Below, one piece after another: positions 4,826 to 5,118 of a stretch of DNA of 5,118 bases. The stretch is taken from positions 1 through 5,118 of the forward strand of contig JAFABD010000055.1 in the NCBI GenBank assembly GCA_023426225.1. Reading direction: 5' to 3'. The position numbers and the translations under genes were made by a program. The notes below the pieces were generated by a model that was not told the origin of the DNA, made no database searches, and was given only the letters and a program-made list of their open reading frames with translations. Source of the stretch: Pseudomonadota bacterium (GTDB lineage Bacteria; Pseudomonadota; Alphaproteobacteria; Sphingomonadales; Sphingomonadaceae). The stretch's first letter is position 1. Each line of letters begins with the position of its first letter.

Positions 4826-5118
4826 ATTCCAGATGCACTGCCAGCCAAACACTCGGGCGATCGCTTGCGGTCCATGTCACCCAGTGTTTCTGCCCGCGCG
4901 GGATGAACAGGTGGTCGCCGGGGCGCAGCGTCACCGTCGCCATGCCCTCGATCCGCAGCCCCGCCGCGCCGGCGAGCAGCACCACCCATTCATCCAGCGC
5001 CTGCACCATCGGCGCGTCGGCGGGCGTCGCCTGGCCGTGCGACACGATACGTTCGATCCGCACCCCCGGCCGTTCGAGCAACGCCTCGAACGCCTCGGCG
5101 TCGCGCGCGGGCGGCAAG
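4824..5118 (-). CDS. Cupin-domain protein (5' end beyond window)
   Basis: A single-domain cupin of about 100 residues; 97 are visible. Cupin motif 2 is intact: GDHLFIPRGQKH fits G-x5-P-x-G-x2-H, with His78 (counted from the first visible complete codon). Cupin motif 1 is only partly kept: Glu43-x6-Gly50 is present, but the two metal-binding histidines expected just before Glu43 are replaced (Met37 and Gln39). Metal binding may therefore be altered or absent, and catalysis is doubtful. No signal peptide is visible, so a cytoplasmic location is likely. The first full codon at the window edge (5115-5117) is TTG. It could be a start but more probably encodes Leu, with a few N-terminal residues outside the window. 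The gene is followed at 10 bases by the small Cys-rich gene on the same strand. The specific function is not recognisable. Confidence 0.88.
   Translation of the reverse strand, partial: LPPARDAEAFEALLERPGVRIERIVSHGQATPADAPMVQALDEWVVLLAGAAGLRIEGMATVTLRPGDHLFIPRGQKHWVTWTASDRPSVWLAVHLE

Noticed and set aside
4631..4906. 91-codon + strand open frame opposite the small Cys-rich gene
   Set aside because: The minus-strand frame has two CxxCxGxG motifs and a good Shine-Dalgarno. The + frame has neither motifs nor a ribosome binding site and is an Ala/Arg-rich shadow.

Overview
This GC-rich window (roughly two-thirds or more G+C by eye) looks like chromosomal DNA of an alphaproteobacterium, most likely of the order Sphingomonadales. 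The support is codon choice (GC-ending codons almost throughout, yet TAT favoured for Tyr), the protein flavour, and the housekeeping run coaD - cyclophilin - queA. The genus assignment is inference. I see no rRNA, tRNA, CRISPR array, insertion sequence or attachment site.

Left block, + strand, 5-2350: housekeeping. coaD (coenzyme A biosynthesis) comes first and is followed by a strong GC-rich hairpin that may end its transcript. Next is an exported cyclophilin-type peptidyl-prolyl isomerase. It is closely followed by queA (queuosine tRNA modification), which starts 14 bases after the isomerase stop.

Middle block, + strand, 2351-4621: three tightly packed genes. They encode an exported four-EF-hand calcium-binding protein, a cation diffusion facilitator (CDF) metal exporter with a very histidine-rich N-terminus, and a HAD-superfamily phosphatase-like protein. 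Gaps are 16 bases and then an 8-base overlap, so co-transcription is likely. Just before the first of these, between queA and its ribosome binding site, is a perfect 7-5-7 inverted repeat that resembles a Fur-family operator. This is the most testable regulatory signal in the window.

Right block, - strand, 4634-5118: a cupin-domain protein, cut by the window edge at its 5' end, followed by a 59-residue protein with two CxxCxGxG motifs. The cupin stop codon lies inside the Shine-Dalgarno sequence of the small gene, which suggests translational coupling. The + and - blocks converge with only 12 bases between their stop codons.

Nothing here is a clear new defence or mobile system. The items most worth checking are the inverted repeat ahead of the EF-hand/CDF/HAD group, the possible metal-handling role of that group, and the small duplicated zinc-ribbon protein.
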